From JAJRRS01 sp965230275 (GTDB lineage Bacteria; Planctomycetota; Phycisphaerae; Phycisphaerales; Phycisphaeraceae): 64,000 bases of DNA. The translations under genes were made by a program, and so were the position numbers. A model generated the notes under the pieces. The model was not told the DNA's origin. It saw only the letters and a program-made list of their open reading frames with translations, and ran no database searches. Where the stretch lies: positions 1,736,001 to 1,800,000 of the forward strand of contig CBDDKO010000002.1 in assembly GCA_965230275.1 (NCBI GenBank), read 5' to 3'. Positions 8,858 through 17,294 of this stretch are shown here, piece by piece. How positions within the stretch are numbered: position 1 is the stretch's first letter; each line of letters opens with the position of its first letter.

Positions 8858-10300
8858 ATGATGTCATGGTTAAGTAACGGCCGCGCAGCCTTGTGTTTGA
8901 TCACGGCCATGATGCTGTTGTCGGCCTGTGCATCGACCTCAGCACGTACGTCGGAAAAGCCGCCGAATATCATCTTCGTGATGGCGGACGACCTGGGCTG
9001 GGGCGACGTCGGGTTCAACGGCCAGCAACACATCCTCACGCCGAACCTCGACGCGATGGCCGAGGAAGGGATCGTCCTGACCAGTCATTACTCGGGCTCG
9101 ACGGTCTGCATGCCGTCTCGCTGTTCGCTGCTGACCGGCAAGCACATGGGTAGCGCCACCGTCAGGGGCAACCCGAGGTGGACCTTCATTGGCAAACCGG
9201 TCAACCTCGGCCCCGACGACGTCACCGTCGCCGAGGAACTGAAGCGAGCCGGCTACGCGACCGCGATCCTCGGCAAGTGGGGCCTGGCAGAAGGCGGCGA
9301 CGACGCAGGCCTCCCCACACGCCAGGGCTTCGACTACTTCTTCGGCTACCGCGATCACGGCGCAGCGCACCACTACTACCCCACCACGTTCTGGCGCAAT
9401 GAAACCGAGTTTGAACTAACCGGGAACCAAACCAAGAAGAAGATCGGGCAGTACAGCCACGACCTGGTGACCGACGAGGCTTTGAAGTGGGTGCAAGAAA
9501 ACAAGGACGGCCCGTTCTTCCTTTACCTGGCGTATACCATCCCCCATCTGGAGATCACCGTCCCGGAAGATTCCAAAGAACAGTACAAGGACCTGGGCTG
9601 GCCCAAGCGGAAGATGGACACCAAGGGCCACTACCACAACGACGCCGAGGGGAACACGGCCTACGCCGGGATGGTCTCCCGTATGGACCGCGATCTGGGC
9701 CGGCTGCGCGAGTTGATCGATGAACTGGGGCTCGCCGAGGACACGGTGATCATCTTCACCAGCGACAACGGACCGCAATTCGAGAAGAGCGACAAGTTCT
9801 TCAACTCCAACGGCCCCTACCGAGGCGGTAAGCGCGACCTCTACGAGGGCGGCATCCGCGTCCCGACCGTCGCCGTCTGGCCCGGCACGATTAAAGCGGG
9901 GACCAGCTCCGATCACCCCAGCGCCTTCTGGGACTTCCTGCCCACCGCCTGCGAGCTTGCCGGCGTCGAACCCACAGCCACCGACATCAACGGCATCTCC
10001 TACCTCCCCACCCTGCTCGGGGAACACGACAAGCAAGCCAAGCACGAAGCGCTCTACTGGGAGTTCAACGAGACGCAGGGTCCGCTGCAGGCCATCCGCG
10101 TCGGCGACTGGAAGGCTGTGAACTTTGTGGTCAAGGACCGGTTTGAGCTCTACAACCTTGCCGATGACCCCGCCGAAACCAACAACCTAGCTGAGCAACA
10201 CCCCGAGATCGCGGAACAGCTCCGTCAGGCTCTGATAGATGCGCGTCAAGACGACCCCGCTTTCAAGCTGGAACTCCACCCGAGGCGGAAGAAGAAGTAG
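8858..10300 (+). CDS. Lipoprotein sulfatase, formylglycine type
   Basis: Type I sulfatase of 480 residues, predicted to release sulfate from sulfated glycans outside the cytoplasm. The signal peptide ends in the lipobox LSAC. Metal ligands start with ADDLGWGD. The formylglycine site is C-M-P-S-R at Cys84, followed by LLTGKHMG, and TSDNGP holds the second metal pair. It needs a formylglycine-generating enzyme, not present in this window. The next gene is a second sulfatase 13 bases downstream, so the two probably form an operon acting on one sulfated polysaccharide. Confidence 0.95.
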   Translation: MMSWLSNGRAALCLITAMMLLSACASTSARTSEKPPNIIFVMADDLGWGDVGFNGQQHILTPNLDAMAEEGIVLTSHYSGSTVCMPSRCSLLTGKHMGSATVRGNPRWTFIGKPVNLGPDDVTVAEELKRAGYATAILGKWGLAEGGDDAGLPTRQGFDYFFGYRDHGAAHHYYPTTFWRNETEFELTGNQTKKKIGQYSHDLVTDEALKWVQENKDGPFFLYLAYTIPHLEITVPEDSKEQYKDLGWPKRKMDTKGHYHNDAEGNTAYAGMVSRMDRDLGRLRELIDELGLAEDTVIIFTSDNGPQFEKSDKFFNSNGPYRGGKRDLYEGGIRVPTVAVWPGTIKAGTSSDHPSAFWDFLPTACELAGVEPTATDINGISYLPTLLGEHDKQAKHEALYWEFNETQGPLQAIRVGDWKAVNFVVKDRFELYNLADDPAETNNLAEQHPEIAEQLRQALIDARQDDPAFKLELHPRRKKK

Positions 10301-10313
10301 CTAACGAGAGGAC

Positions 10314-11762
10314 ATGCTTGTGAATCGCTATCGAGAATTAATCGTTTTGGTGTGCCTGCCCTGTATGCTGGTGCTGCTGTCGCTTGGTTGCCAATCGGTT
10401 GCCGCCGACCAGCAGACGCCGCAGCGGCCGAACATCGTCTGGATCATGGCTGAAGACATCGGCCCCGACCTGGCGTGCTATGGCACGGCCGGGCTGCAGA
10501 CGCCCGTGCTCGACGAGCTTGCCGAGCAGGGCCTGAAACTCAACCGGCTCTACTGCACCTCGCCCATCTGCTCGCCCAACCGCTCGGCCATGATGACCGG
10601 GATGTACCAGACCACCATCGGTGCGCATCACCACCGAAGCCACCGCGGCGACGGCTACACGCTGCCCGATCCCGTTCGGCCCTTCACCCACCTGCTACAG
10701 GAGGCCGGCTACTTCTGCACGACCGGCAACGGCTACGGCAACAAAACCGACCTCAACTACCGCACACGCATCGACGGCCAGCCCCCGCTATTCAACGCCA
10801 AGGACTGGTCGCAGCGCGAGGAAGGCCAGCCCTTCTTCGCACAGATCACACTGCACATCACACACCGAGGCGGCTGGTGGAAGAAGACGCGTAGAGAATC
10901 GGACGATCCCGTTGACCCGGCTCAAGTCGAGCTGCCGCCCTACCTGCCGGACCACCCCGACATACGCATGGATTGGGCGTTGTACCTCGACCAGATGGAG
11001 AAAGCCGACATGCAGGTCGGGAAAATCCTCGACCGGCTCGAGAGCGAAGGGATCGCGGACAACACCGTCGTCATCTTCATCGGCGACAACGGCCGATGCG
11101 TCTTCCGCGGCAAGGGCTTCCTCTATGAAGACGGCATCCGCGTACCCGGGATCATCCGCTGGCCCGACAAGATCAAGCCCGGCAAGGTAAGTGACGAGCT
11201 TGTCAGCACGATCGACATTACCGCACAGATCCTTGCCGCCGCCGGCGTCGATGTGCCTGACTGGATGCAGGGCCGGGCGTTCCTCGAGGACGGCGTCCCG
11301 GAACGCGAAGCCTGCTTCGCAGCGCGCGACCGCTGGGACGAGGTCTACGACAAGTGCCGCACCGTCGTGGAGTCGAGATACAAATACATCCGTAACGACA
11401 TGCCGCAGGTCCCGGTATTCACGTATCAGGATTACCTCGAGCGCGTGCGCCCGATCCGTCCCGTGATGTGGTCGCTGTTTGAAGCCGGCAAAATGAACCC
11501 GCAGCAGGCACAGTTCATGGCCGCCCAGAGACCCGAGGAGGAGCTGTACGACCTGTCGAAGGACCCTTGGGAGTTGAACAACCTGGCCGGCGATCCTGAG
11601 CACGCAGAAACGCTCAAGCGATTGCGTACAGTCTTAACTGAGTGGGAAGAGACAACCGACGACAAGGGGCGCTACCCCGAACCGCCCGAAGCGGTCGGTG
11701 AAAAGGTCTTGAAGAAGATCGCCCATCGTGAATCGCTGCTGGAGCAAGGTCTCAATCAGTAA
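10314..11762 (+). CDS. Lipoprotein sulfatase, N-sulfoglucosamine sulfohydrolase-like
   Basis: Second sulfatase, 482 residues, with lipobox LSLGC and GAGAGG just before the ATG at 10314. AEDIGPDLACYG replaces the usual ADDLG pattern, and the formylglycine site is C-S-P-N-R at Cys86, followed by SAMMTGMYQ. That form and the HRSHRGDGY region resemble the heparan N-sulfatase (SGSH) group, though the real substrate is unknown. It is probably co-transcribed with the sulfatase ahead of it. The gene ends 23 bases before the end of the convergent oxidoreductase gene. Confidence 0.93.
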   Translation: MLVNRYRELIVLVCLPCMLVLLSLGCQSVAADQQTPQRPNIVWIMAEDIGPDLACYGTAGLQTPVLDELAEQGLKLNRLYCTSPICSPNRSAMMTGMYQTTIGAHHHRSHRGDGYTLPDPVRPFTHLLQEAGYFCTTGNGYGNKTDLNYRTRIDGQPPLFNAKDWSQREEGQPFFAQITLHITHRGGWWKKTRRESDDPVDPAQVELPPYLPDHPDIRMDWALYLDQMEKADMQVGKILDRLESEGIADNTVVIFIGDNGRCVFRGKGFLYEDGIRVPGIIRWPDKIKPGKVSDELVSTIDITAQILAAAGVDVPDWMQGRAFLEDGVPEREACFAARDRWDEVYDKCRTVVESRYKYIRNDMPQVPVFTYQDYLERVRPIRPVMWSLFEAGKMNPQQAQFMAAQRPEEELYDLSKDPWELNNLAGDPEHAETLKRLRTVLTEWEETTDDKGRYPEPPEAVGEKVLKKIAHRESLLEQGLNQ

Positions 11763-11785
11763 GCAGCAAAGTTGAAATGGCCCGT

Positions 11786-13168
11786 CTATTGAATGATGCT
11801 TAACGGCGTGGTGTCTCGCCACCGTCCGCGCGTGAAGTCAGGGAACTTCGCGGGGCTGCCGCCGTGGGCAACCGACCAGGCGCTCAGCGGCCGGACCGCC
11901 GACCAGCTTGCGCCTTCGTACACATTCTGATCCATCGGTTCGCCGTTGCGCAGGCACTCGATGATCCGGCTGTTCATGATGAAGTCCATCCCGCCGTGCC
12001 CGCCGATCCTTCGGGCCTGCTCACCCATGCGACGCCATAGCGGGTGTTCGTATTCATCGTAGACCTCCTTCATGGTGCTCCCGGTGGTCCACTGGTGGTA
12101 GTTGCCGCGACCCTCGATCGCAAGTCGCGTCGGGAAGCCGGCAAACACGCCGTTGGTCCCCTGGATCAGGTTGTGCCGGGTGTAGGGCCGGGGCGTCGTC
12201 GTGTCCCACTGGACCATGATCGTTCGGCCGAGGCGCGTCTTGATAATACTCGTGCTCATATCGCCGCAGACGTAGTTCAACTGGCGACGCGGATGGCGTT
12301 CCGGGAAGTTTTCATCCGCGAACTTCTTGCGCCCAAGTGCCGGGCTGCTGTATGAAACGATCGTGTCAAACCGGTCGTCGGTCCTGTCAACGTTCATGTA
12401 CTGCGCGACCGGGCCCAGGCCGTGGGTCGGGTAAAGGTTGCTGTTCTCATTGGCGTGGTACGCGGTGCGCCAGGAGCCGGTGCCGTGCTCCATGTCTTTC
12501 ATCTGGTAGCGCAGGTCGTGGATGTACGACGCCTCGCCGTGCAGTAGTTCGCCCAGCACGCCCCGCCGGCAGAGGTTCAGCGCCAGCAGCTCGTCGCGTC
12601 CGTAATTCACGTTCTCCATCATCATGCAGTGCCGGCCGGTCTTCTCGCAGGTATCAACCAGTTTCCACAGTTCATCGATCGTCAGCGCCATCGGCACCTC
12701 GATGAAGGCGTGCTTGCCGGCCATCATTGTCTCGACGCCCATCGACCCATGCCAGGCCCATGGGGTGGAGATCCACACCGCGTCGATGTCGTCACGCTCA
12801 AGCATGCGTCGGTAGTCGTGCTCGCCATGGGTGTAGAGATCGGGCGGGGTGTGGCCTGCCTCGGTGCACAGCCGTCGGCCTCGCTTGGCGGCTTTAACGT
12901 GGGGGTCGGCGATCGCCACGACTTCGGCATGCTTGATCTCGATCAGTTCACCGATGTGCTGCGAACCACGGTCACCCATGCCGATCATGCCGATGCGCAC
13001 GGTGTCGATCGGCTTGGCGGTGAGACCCGCCGCACCGACGCCGGCAACGGCAGACGGAGGCTTGCTCGACCCGCTTCCCGCCGAACACCCCGCCGTACCG
13101 AGCATGAGCCCCGCCGACAACCCGCCCGCCAGCTTAAGGAACTCTCGCCTGGTTTCGCCTTCTGTCAC
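11786..13168 (-). CDS. Tat-exported Gfo/Idh/MocA family oxidoreductase
   Basis: NAD(P)-dependent sugar oxidoreductase of 460 residues. The N-terminus ETRREFLKLAGGLSAGLMLGTAGC is a twin-arginine signal with a possible lipobox, so the enzyme is exported folded with cofactor. The Rossmann start IRIGMIGMGDRGSQH follows at about residue 56, and the catalytic-region motif FIEVPMALTIDE is at about 155. Such exported Gfo/Idh proteins are numerous in Planctomycetes. It lies upstream of the convergent sulfatases and downstream of the symporter and the acyltransferase remnant, but its own promoter is not obvious. Confidence 0.9.
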   Translation of the reverse strand: MTEGETRREFLKLAGGLSAGLMLGTAGCSAGSGSSKPPSAVAGVGAAGLTAKPIDTVRIGMIGMGDRGSQHIGELIEIKHAEVVAIADPHVKAAKRGRRLCTEAGHTPPDLYTHGEHDYRRMLERDDIDAVWISTPWAWHGSMGVETMMAGKHAFIEVPMALTIDELWKLVDTCEKTGRHCMMMENVNYGRDELLALNLCRRGVLGELLHGEASYIHDLRYQMKDMEHGTGSWRTAYHANENSNLYPTHGLGPVAQYMNVDRTDDRFDTIVSYSSPALGRKKFADENFPERHPRRQLNYVCGDMSTSIIKTRLGRTIMVQWDTTTPRPYTRHNLIQGTNGVFAGFPTRLAIEGRGNYHQWTTGSTMKEVYDEYEHPLWRRMGEQARRIGGHGGMDFIMNSRIIECLRNGEPMDQNVYEGASWSAVRPLSAWSVAHGGSPAKFPDFTRGRWRDTTPLSIIQ

Positions 13169-13195
13169 TTGAGTCCGCCTTTCACATGAAGCACG

Positions 13196-13433
13196 TTAGA
13201 TCTTGATAAACACCTTCCGCCGGTAGAGCCAGACGCATAAAAGCCATAGCAGAAGCCAGACCAGCAGCGCATTAATCAGCGCCGCGGCCGGGCGCGTAGG
13301 GCGAGTCCAGATCGGCACCAACCGACACCAGCATCGTCATCACCAGCCCGCGGTAGACGTCCAGCGAGAACAGCCGCCGGCCGGTACCTCCCGCCGCCAG
13401 GCTCGCACATGCCTGTGCATCAGTATCAGCCAT
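13196..13433 (-). pseudogene. Remnant of a DUF5009/NagX-type membrane acyltransferase
   Basis: Two ends of one gene are left, in different frames. From the ATG at 13433 the frame reads about 40 residues including RRLFSLDVYRGLVMTMLVS, the N-terminal hallmark of heparan-alpha-glucosaminide N-acetyltransferase-like proteins. A second frame, ending at the stop at 13196, reads LINALLVWLLLWLLCVW then LYRRKVFIKI, the typical last helix and basic tail of that family. About 300 internal residues are missing and the frames do not match, so it cannot be functional. The start overlaps the symporter stop (TGACATG), which shows it was once translated with the transporter. Confidence 0.8.
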
Positions 13434-13434
13434 G

Positions 13435-15318
13435 TCAGGCCCCCTCGGCGGCCGTGTCGGGCCTGGGGGCACCCTCGTCATCGCTGGGACCACCGAAGAT
13501 CGAGTGCTTAAGCACCCACCTCAGCACGAACACCGCCACCACAGCGATCACCGCACACACCGCCGCGCCGATCCACCGAGAGAAGATCGCCGAGCCGATC
13601 CCAAGCAATAACGCGTAGATCATCGCGGTTGAAGCAAGCCAACCGATCGCGCAGCGGCCGAACTCACCGGACTCCTCCTCCACCGATTCCTGACGCCGCA
13701 CCAGCCGCCAGCCCGGACCCGGCGGATTAATCTCGCGGCAGAAAGCCTTCGCCTGCTGTGACGGTTTCTGTGAGGATAGGAGCGTCACGGCAATCCAGAT
13801 CAGAGTCGTACCGAACGTTGTCACGATCAACCGATAGGCGAAATAATCCACCGCCTGTCCGGACGCGTTCAGCACCGGGTCCCCGCCCGCATCTGTTGGA
13901 TTAGCAAGGAAAAACGCACAAAGATTGCCGATCAGAACCGCCCCGATAATCGATGATACTTCCGACCAAGCTGTTACCCGCCACCAGTACCAGCGAAGGA
14001 TCAGTACCGTCCCGACGCCACTGGTGATGACCGCAAGGTACTTGTACATATCAAGGATGTTGTCGATCTGTGTGGTCGAGGCAAGCGCCGCAATGATCAA
14101 GAAAACCATAGACAGCCGGGAGACCCACACCAGTTCCCGCGGCCGCGCGGTCTTCCTGATAAACGGCTGATACAGGTCATTGATCAAGTACGAAGCGCCC
14201 CAGTTCAGGTGTGTATCCAACGTACTCATAAAGGCCGCAAGCATCGCCGCAACCATGATGCCCTTAATACCGGGGCCCAACATCTCGTTGATCATCTGGG
14301 GAAACGCGTCTTCGGTACGATCTCCCGTCAGTTCCGGGAAGATCACCATCGACGCCAGCCCCACAACGATCCACGGCCAGGGCCGTAACACATAATGGCA
14401 GAAGTTGTACCAGAGGAACGCGAGCAACGAATCCTTCTCTGATTTGGTCGCCAGCATCCGCTGAACCAGGTAACCCGAGCCGGGGGCCTGCTGCCAAGAA
14501 GCAATAAATACGTAAGTCAGGAATGTGAATGCCACTAGATCCAACGGCGACAAGGAGGGAATGAAAGACAGCATGTTCGCGTCCGGATTGAACACGGGAC
14601 TCGCTGCGATCTGATCCCCAAAAGAGCCATCTTGTGTGACCCGGCCAAAAGACACCACCGCGAGCCAGATGGTCCCCACCATGGCCAGAACGAATTGGAC
14701 AAGGTCGGTATAAACCACACCGTACAAACCGGAGGCCATCGAATAGAACAACGCACAGAGGCCCAGTACAACTAACACGGCACCGGATTCGGTAAGCGTG
14801 AACAACGGCTCAGCACCCGGCGAGGTCACCCATTCGAAAACAGGGTCTTCCCCGAGCCCCATGACCGCCTGAATGATCTTGGTCGCGGCCACGGTGACAT
14901 TCGCCATCACAATACAGTTAACCATCACGCCGTCGAACAATACCTTGAATACACGCAGCACTGATCGCTGTAGCGACGCGTCGTATCGGCAGCGGATGAA
15001 CTCCACCTCCGTCAGCACCCTCGTCCGCCGCCACAGTTTTGCGAAGAAGAAGATCGTCGCCGTCTGTCCGATCGCCGCCGACCACCAGACCCAGTTGCCG
15101 TGGATGCCCTCGTTACGCGCCAGGCCGGCGACGAATACCGGCGTGTCCGTCGAGAACGTCGTGGCCACCAGCGACGTCCCCGCGATCCACCACGGCAACG
15201 ACCGCCCCGCGACAAAGAAGTCCGCCGTATTGTGCGACGCTTTTCGGATAAAGATGATGCCAAGCACCAATGCGATCAGTACGTATCCGCCAACGATGCA
15301 CCAGTCCAGAGTTGTCAT
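13435..15318 (-). CDS. Sodium:solute symporter family transporter
   Basis: SSS-family porter of 627 residues with about 13-15 membrane helices, probably importing a sugar or sugar acid with sodium. Family marks are TADFFVAGRSLPWWIAGTS in the first loop, the sodium-site helix SLVATTFSTDTPVFV, and FMSTLDTHLNWGASYLINDLY. Its promoter at 15464-15491 (minus strand) overlaps an AraR-like operator, so the repressor at 22287 probably controls it. The next gene downstream is the broken acyltransferase, which suggests the transporter once imported an amino-sugar-type substrate for acetylation. That last point is inference. Confidence 0.92.
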   Translation of the reverse strand: MTTLDWCIVGGYVLIALVLGIIFIRKASHNTADFFVAGRSLPWWIAGTSLVATTFSTDTPVFVAGLARNEGIHGNWVWWSAAIGQTATIFFFAKLWRRTRVLTEVEFIRCRYDASLQRSVLRVFKVLFDGVMVNCIVMANVTVAATKIIQAVMGLGEDPVFEWVTSPGAEPLFTLTESGAVLVVLGLCALFYSMASGLYGVVYTDLVQFVLAMVGTIWLAVVSFGRVTQDGSFGDQIAASPVFNPDANMLSFIPSLSPLDLVAFTFLTYVFIASWQQAPGSGYLVQRMLATKSEKDSLLAFLWYNFCHYVLRPWPWIVVGLASMVIFPELTGDRTEDAFPQMINEMLGPGIKGIMVAAMLAAFMSTLDTHLNWGASYLINDLYQPFIRKTARPRELVWVSRLSMVFLIIAALASTTQIDNILDMYKYLAVITSGVGTVLILRWYWWRVTAWSEVSSIIGAVLIGNLCAFFLANPTDAGGDPVLNASGQAVDYFAYRLIVTTFGTTLIWIAVTLLSSQKPSQQAKAFCREINPPGPGWRLVRRQESVEEESGEFGRCAIGWLASTAMIYALLLGIGSAIFSRWIGAAVCAVIAVVAVFVLRWVLKHSIFGGPSDDEGAPRPDTAAEGA

Positions 15319-15463
15319 ACCACGCGTCCTGTATACCTACTCGAAGTGACTCCCGTCGGCGGGGCAAATGTGAAACAAAAAGCATAATCGCATCCGGACT
15401 CGCTGATTGGCTGGAGCTTGTGACAAACACCCCCCTTACCCACTAGCCATGAATCAGCCCACC

Positions 15464-15493
15464 AGAATAGCACCCATATTTGTATTGTCAAGT
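15464..15493 (-). promoter_or_regulatory. Symporter promoter with overlapping AraR-like operator
   Basis: On the minus strand TTGACA (15491-15486), a 16-base spacer and TATTCT (15469-15464) form a promoter aimed at the symporter. The 16-bp site ATTTGTATTGTCAAGT at 15478-15493 covers the -35 and part of the spacer. It matches the pattern A(C/T)TTGT-N4-ACAAGT. The promoter is nearly the same as that of the GntR/LacI repressor at 22253: both share TTGACAATACAA and GGGTGCTA. Confidence 0.75.
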
Positions 15494-15541
15494 TAATCGC
15501 CCGAAATCAATAAGGCAACTTAAAATCTTGTTTTAAAGGCA

Positions 15542-15592
15542 TTGACAGGTGGAGACCCGGCCTGATAGACTGTTTTACTTGTATTAACAAGA
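15542..15592 (+). promoter_or_regulatory. Promoter and AraR-like operator of the DUF4832 gene
   Basis: TTGACA at 15542-15547, an 18-base spacer and TAGACT at 15566-15571 give a promoter for the gene at 15649. The 16-bp site ACTTGTATTAACAAGA at 15577-15592 covers the expected start of transcription. A repressor bound there would block initiation. Eleven bases of it (GTATTAACAAG) recur in the site at 22175. Confidence 0.75.
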
Positions 15593-15648
15593 TGGGCAAG
15601 GCAACACGCTTGCCCTTATCATGGGTTGCCCAGACAAGGAGCCGTTAG

Positions 15649-17010
15649 ATGCCGTCCGCCAACCGCCTTTTCCTGCCGGCCTTGATCGTGCTTGGGTGTG
15701 TGATCGGTGCCGCGTTATGCCTGGGCATGCCCGCAGCCGACACGGTTGAAGTCACCTACGAGCCTGACGACCTGCGCGACATCGCTAACCCGGAGCGCGG
15801 CATCTACGTGCAGCTGACCAGCCAGGACGAGCAAGGCCCGCTCGATCTCGACACGGTCAGGGCCCTGCGCAATGACCACATGACCCTGATCCTGCGGATG
15901 TACTACCTCAAGACCTTCCGCGATCGTCCGATCAGCGACACGAAACTTAAGCACATCCGTGAAGACTTCAACGTCATCCGCGAGGCCGGCACCAAGTGTA
16001 TCATCCGCTTCGCTTACACCGAAAAGATCGGCGACCCCGACGCACCAATCGATGTCGTGCTCGGCCACATGGACCAGCTCGCGCCCATCCTCCGAGACAA
16101 CGCCGACGTCATCCTCACCGCACAAGCGGGATTCGTCGGCGCGTGGGGTGAATGGCACGCCTCGACGAACGACCTCACCGAACCCGAAAACGCCAGGCAG
16201 ATCGTCAACAAATGGCTCGACATCCTACCCGCGTCGCGCTGTGTGCAACTGCGCACGCCCCGGCAAAAGTGGATGTTCCTGGATAGCAAGGCCCCCATCA
16301 CCGCTGACCAGGCGTTCACAGATGCGCCCATCGCCCGGGTCGGGCATCACAACGACTGCTTCATCTCCAGCGAAACCGATGTGGGAACTTACGAAGACAT
16401 CGAAGCCGAGAAACAATACCTCAACATCGAAACCGCTTACATCCCGATGGGAGGCGAGACCTGCGCCCTGACCAAGTTTGCCGAGCCGGACAACGCTCGA
16501 TCAGAAATGGAAAGCCTGCACTTTACCTACCTCAACCTCGGCTGGCACCCCGATGTCATCAAGATGTGGCAGACCGAAGGCTTCTTCCAAGAAGTCAAGC
16601 GCAGGATGGGTTACCGGCTGTCGCTGGTCTCAATGAACGCCCCTGCTCGTGCCGAAGCCGGCAGCCGGATCAGCATCACACTGCATCTCACGAGCACCGG
16701 CTTCGCCGCGCCTGTAAACCCGCGCGACGTCGTGCTGATCCTGATACCCGCTGAGGGGGGCGAAGACATCGCTCTGAAAGTGCCGGCCGAGCCCCGTACC
16801 TGGCTCCCCGGTAAACCGATCACAGTCGAGGCCGACCTGCAACTCCCGGACAATACGCCAAGCGGGAAGTACCACCTGCACCTTGCTCTTCCCGATCCCG
16901 CCCCCAAGCTCGCCCAGCGCGTCGATTATGCGATCCAGCTGGCCAACCCCGGGTTGTGGGACGATCAGACGGGCCGACACGACCTGCGAGCGGAATTGAT
17001 TATTGAGTGA
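15649..17010 (+). CDS. Secreted DUF4874/DUF4832 protein
   Basis: Protein of 453 residues with a signal peptide (about 1-30) and a strong AAGGAG ten bases before the ATG. The N-terminal DUF4874 part begins NPERGIYVQL and continues with barrel-like strands (LILRMYYLK, KCIIRFAYT, ADVILTAQAGFVGAWGEWH). The C-terminal DUF4832 part is beta-rich (SMNAPARAEAGSRISITLHL). These domains resemble glycoside-hydrolase barrels, with a candidate catalytic glutamate in GEWH, but no activity is established. It is divergent from the symporter and carries the same type of operator, so both probably serve one substrate. Confidence 0.85.
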   Translation: MPSANRLFLPALIVLGCVIGAALCLGMPAADTVEVTYEPDDLRDIANPERGIYVQLTSQDEQGPLDLDTVRALRNDHMTLILRMYYLKTFRDRPISDTKLKHIREDFNVIREAGTKCIIRFAYTEKIGDPDAPIDVVLGHMDQLAPILRDNADVILTAQAGFVGAWGEWHASTNDLTEPENARQIVNKWLDILPASRCVQLRTPRQKWMFLDSKAPITADQAFTDAPIARVGHHNDCFISSETDVGTYEDIEAEKQYLNIETAYIPMGGETCALTKFAEPDNARSEMESLHFTYLNLGWHPDVIKMWQTEGFFQEVKRRMGYRLSLVSMNAPARAEAGSRISITLHLTSTGFAAPVNPRDVVLILIPAEGGEDIALKVPAEPRTWLPGKPITVEADLQLPDNTPSGKYHLHLALPDPAPKLAQRVDYAIQLANPGLWDDQTGRHDLRAELIIE

Positions 17011-17055
17011 TAGAGCGCCATGAATCCATCTGTCGCGGGCGCCACACTAGAGCGT

Positions 17056-17275
17056 ACTCAATCCAAACGTATCGCCTATGGGTGGCACATTTTGACCCGA
17101 AGGGCAAAATGTGAGTGCAACACACGCTTTGCCGCTTCACGGACAAAACGTGGCACCCGCTACAGTTGGATTGAGATTGCTCTATATTCCGAGGGGCAAA
17201 GTGTGCTCGCAACGACACACTTTGCTGCTGGCGGTCAATGCGTGGCAGCCAATACGCTACGATTGGATTGAAGAT
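17056..17275. repeat. Nested palindromic repeat between convergent genes
   Basis: CTCAATCCAA at 17057-17066 is repeated inverted as TTGGATTGAG at 17166-17175, and again with one change near 17263. Between them are hairpins: CACATTTTG...CCC with GGGCAAAATGTG (17086-17113) and GCAAAGTGTG with CACACTTTGC (17196-17205, 17216-17225, 10-base loop). The inner block recurs at a 92-base offset (17102 and 17194). No protein-coding pattern is evident. It may be a small non-autonomous palindromic element that also serves as terminator for the convergent genes. Confidence 0.65.
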
Positions 17276-17294
17276 GATTTAGTGATTTGCGGCG

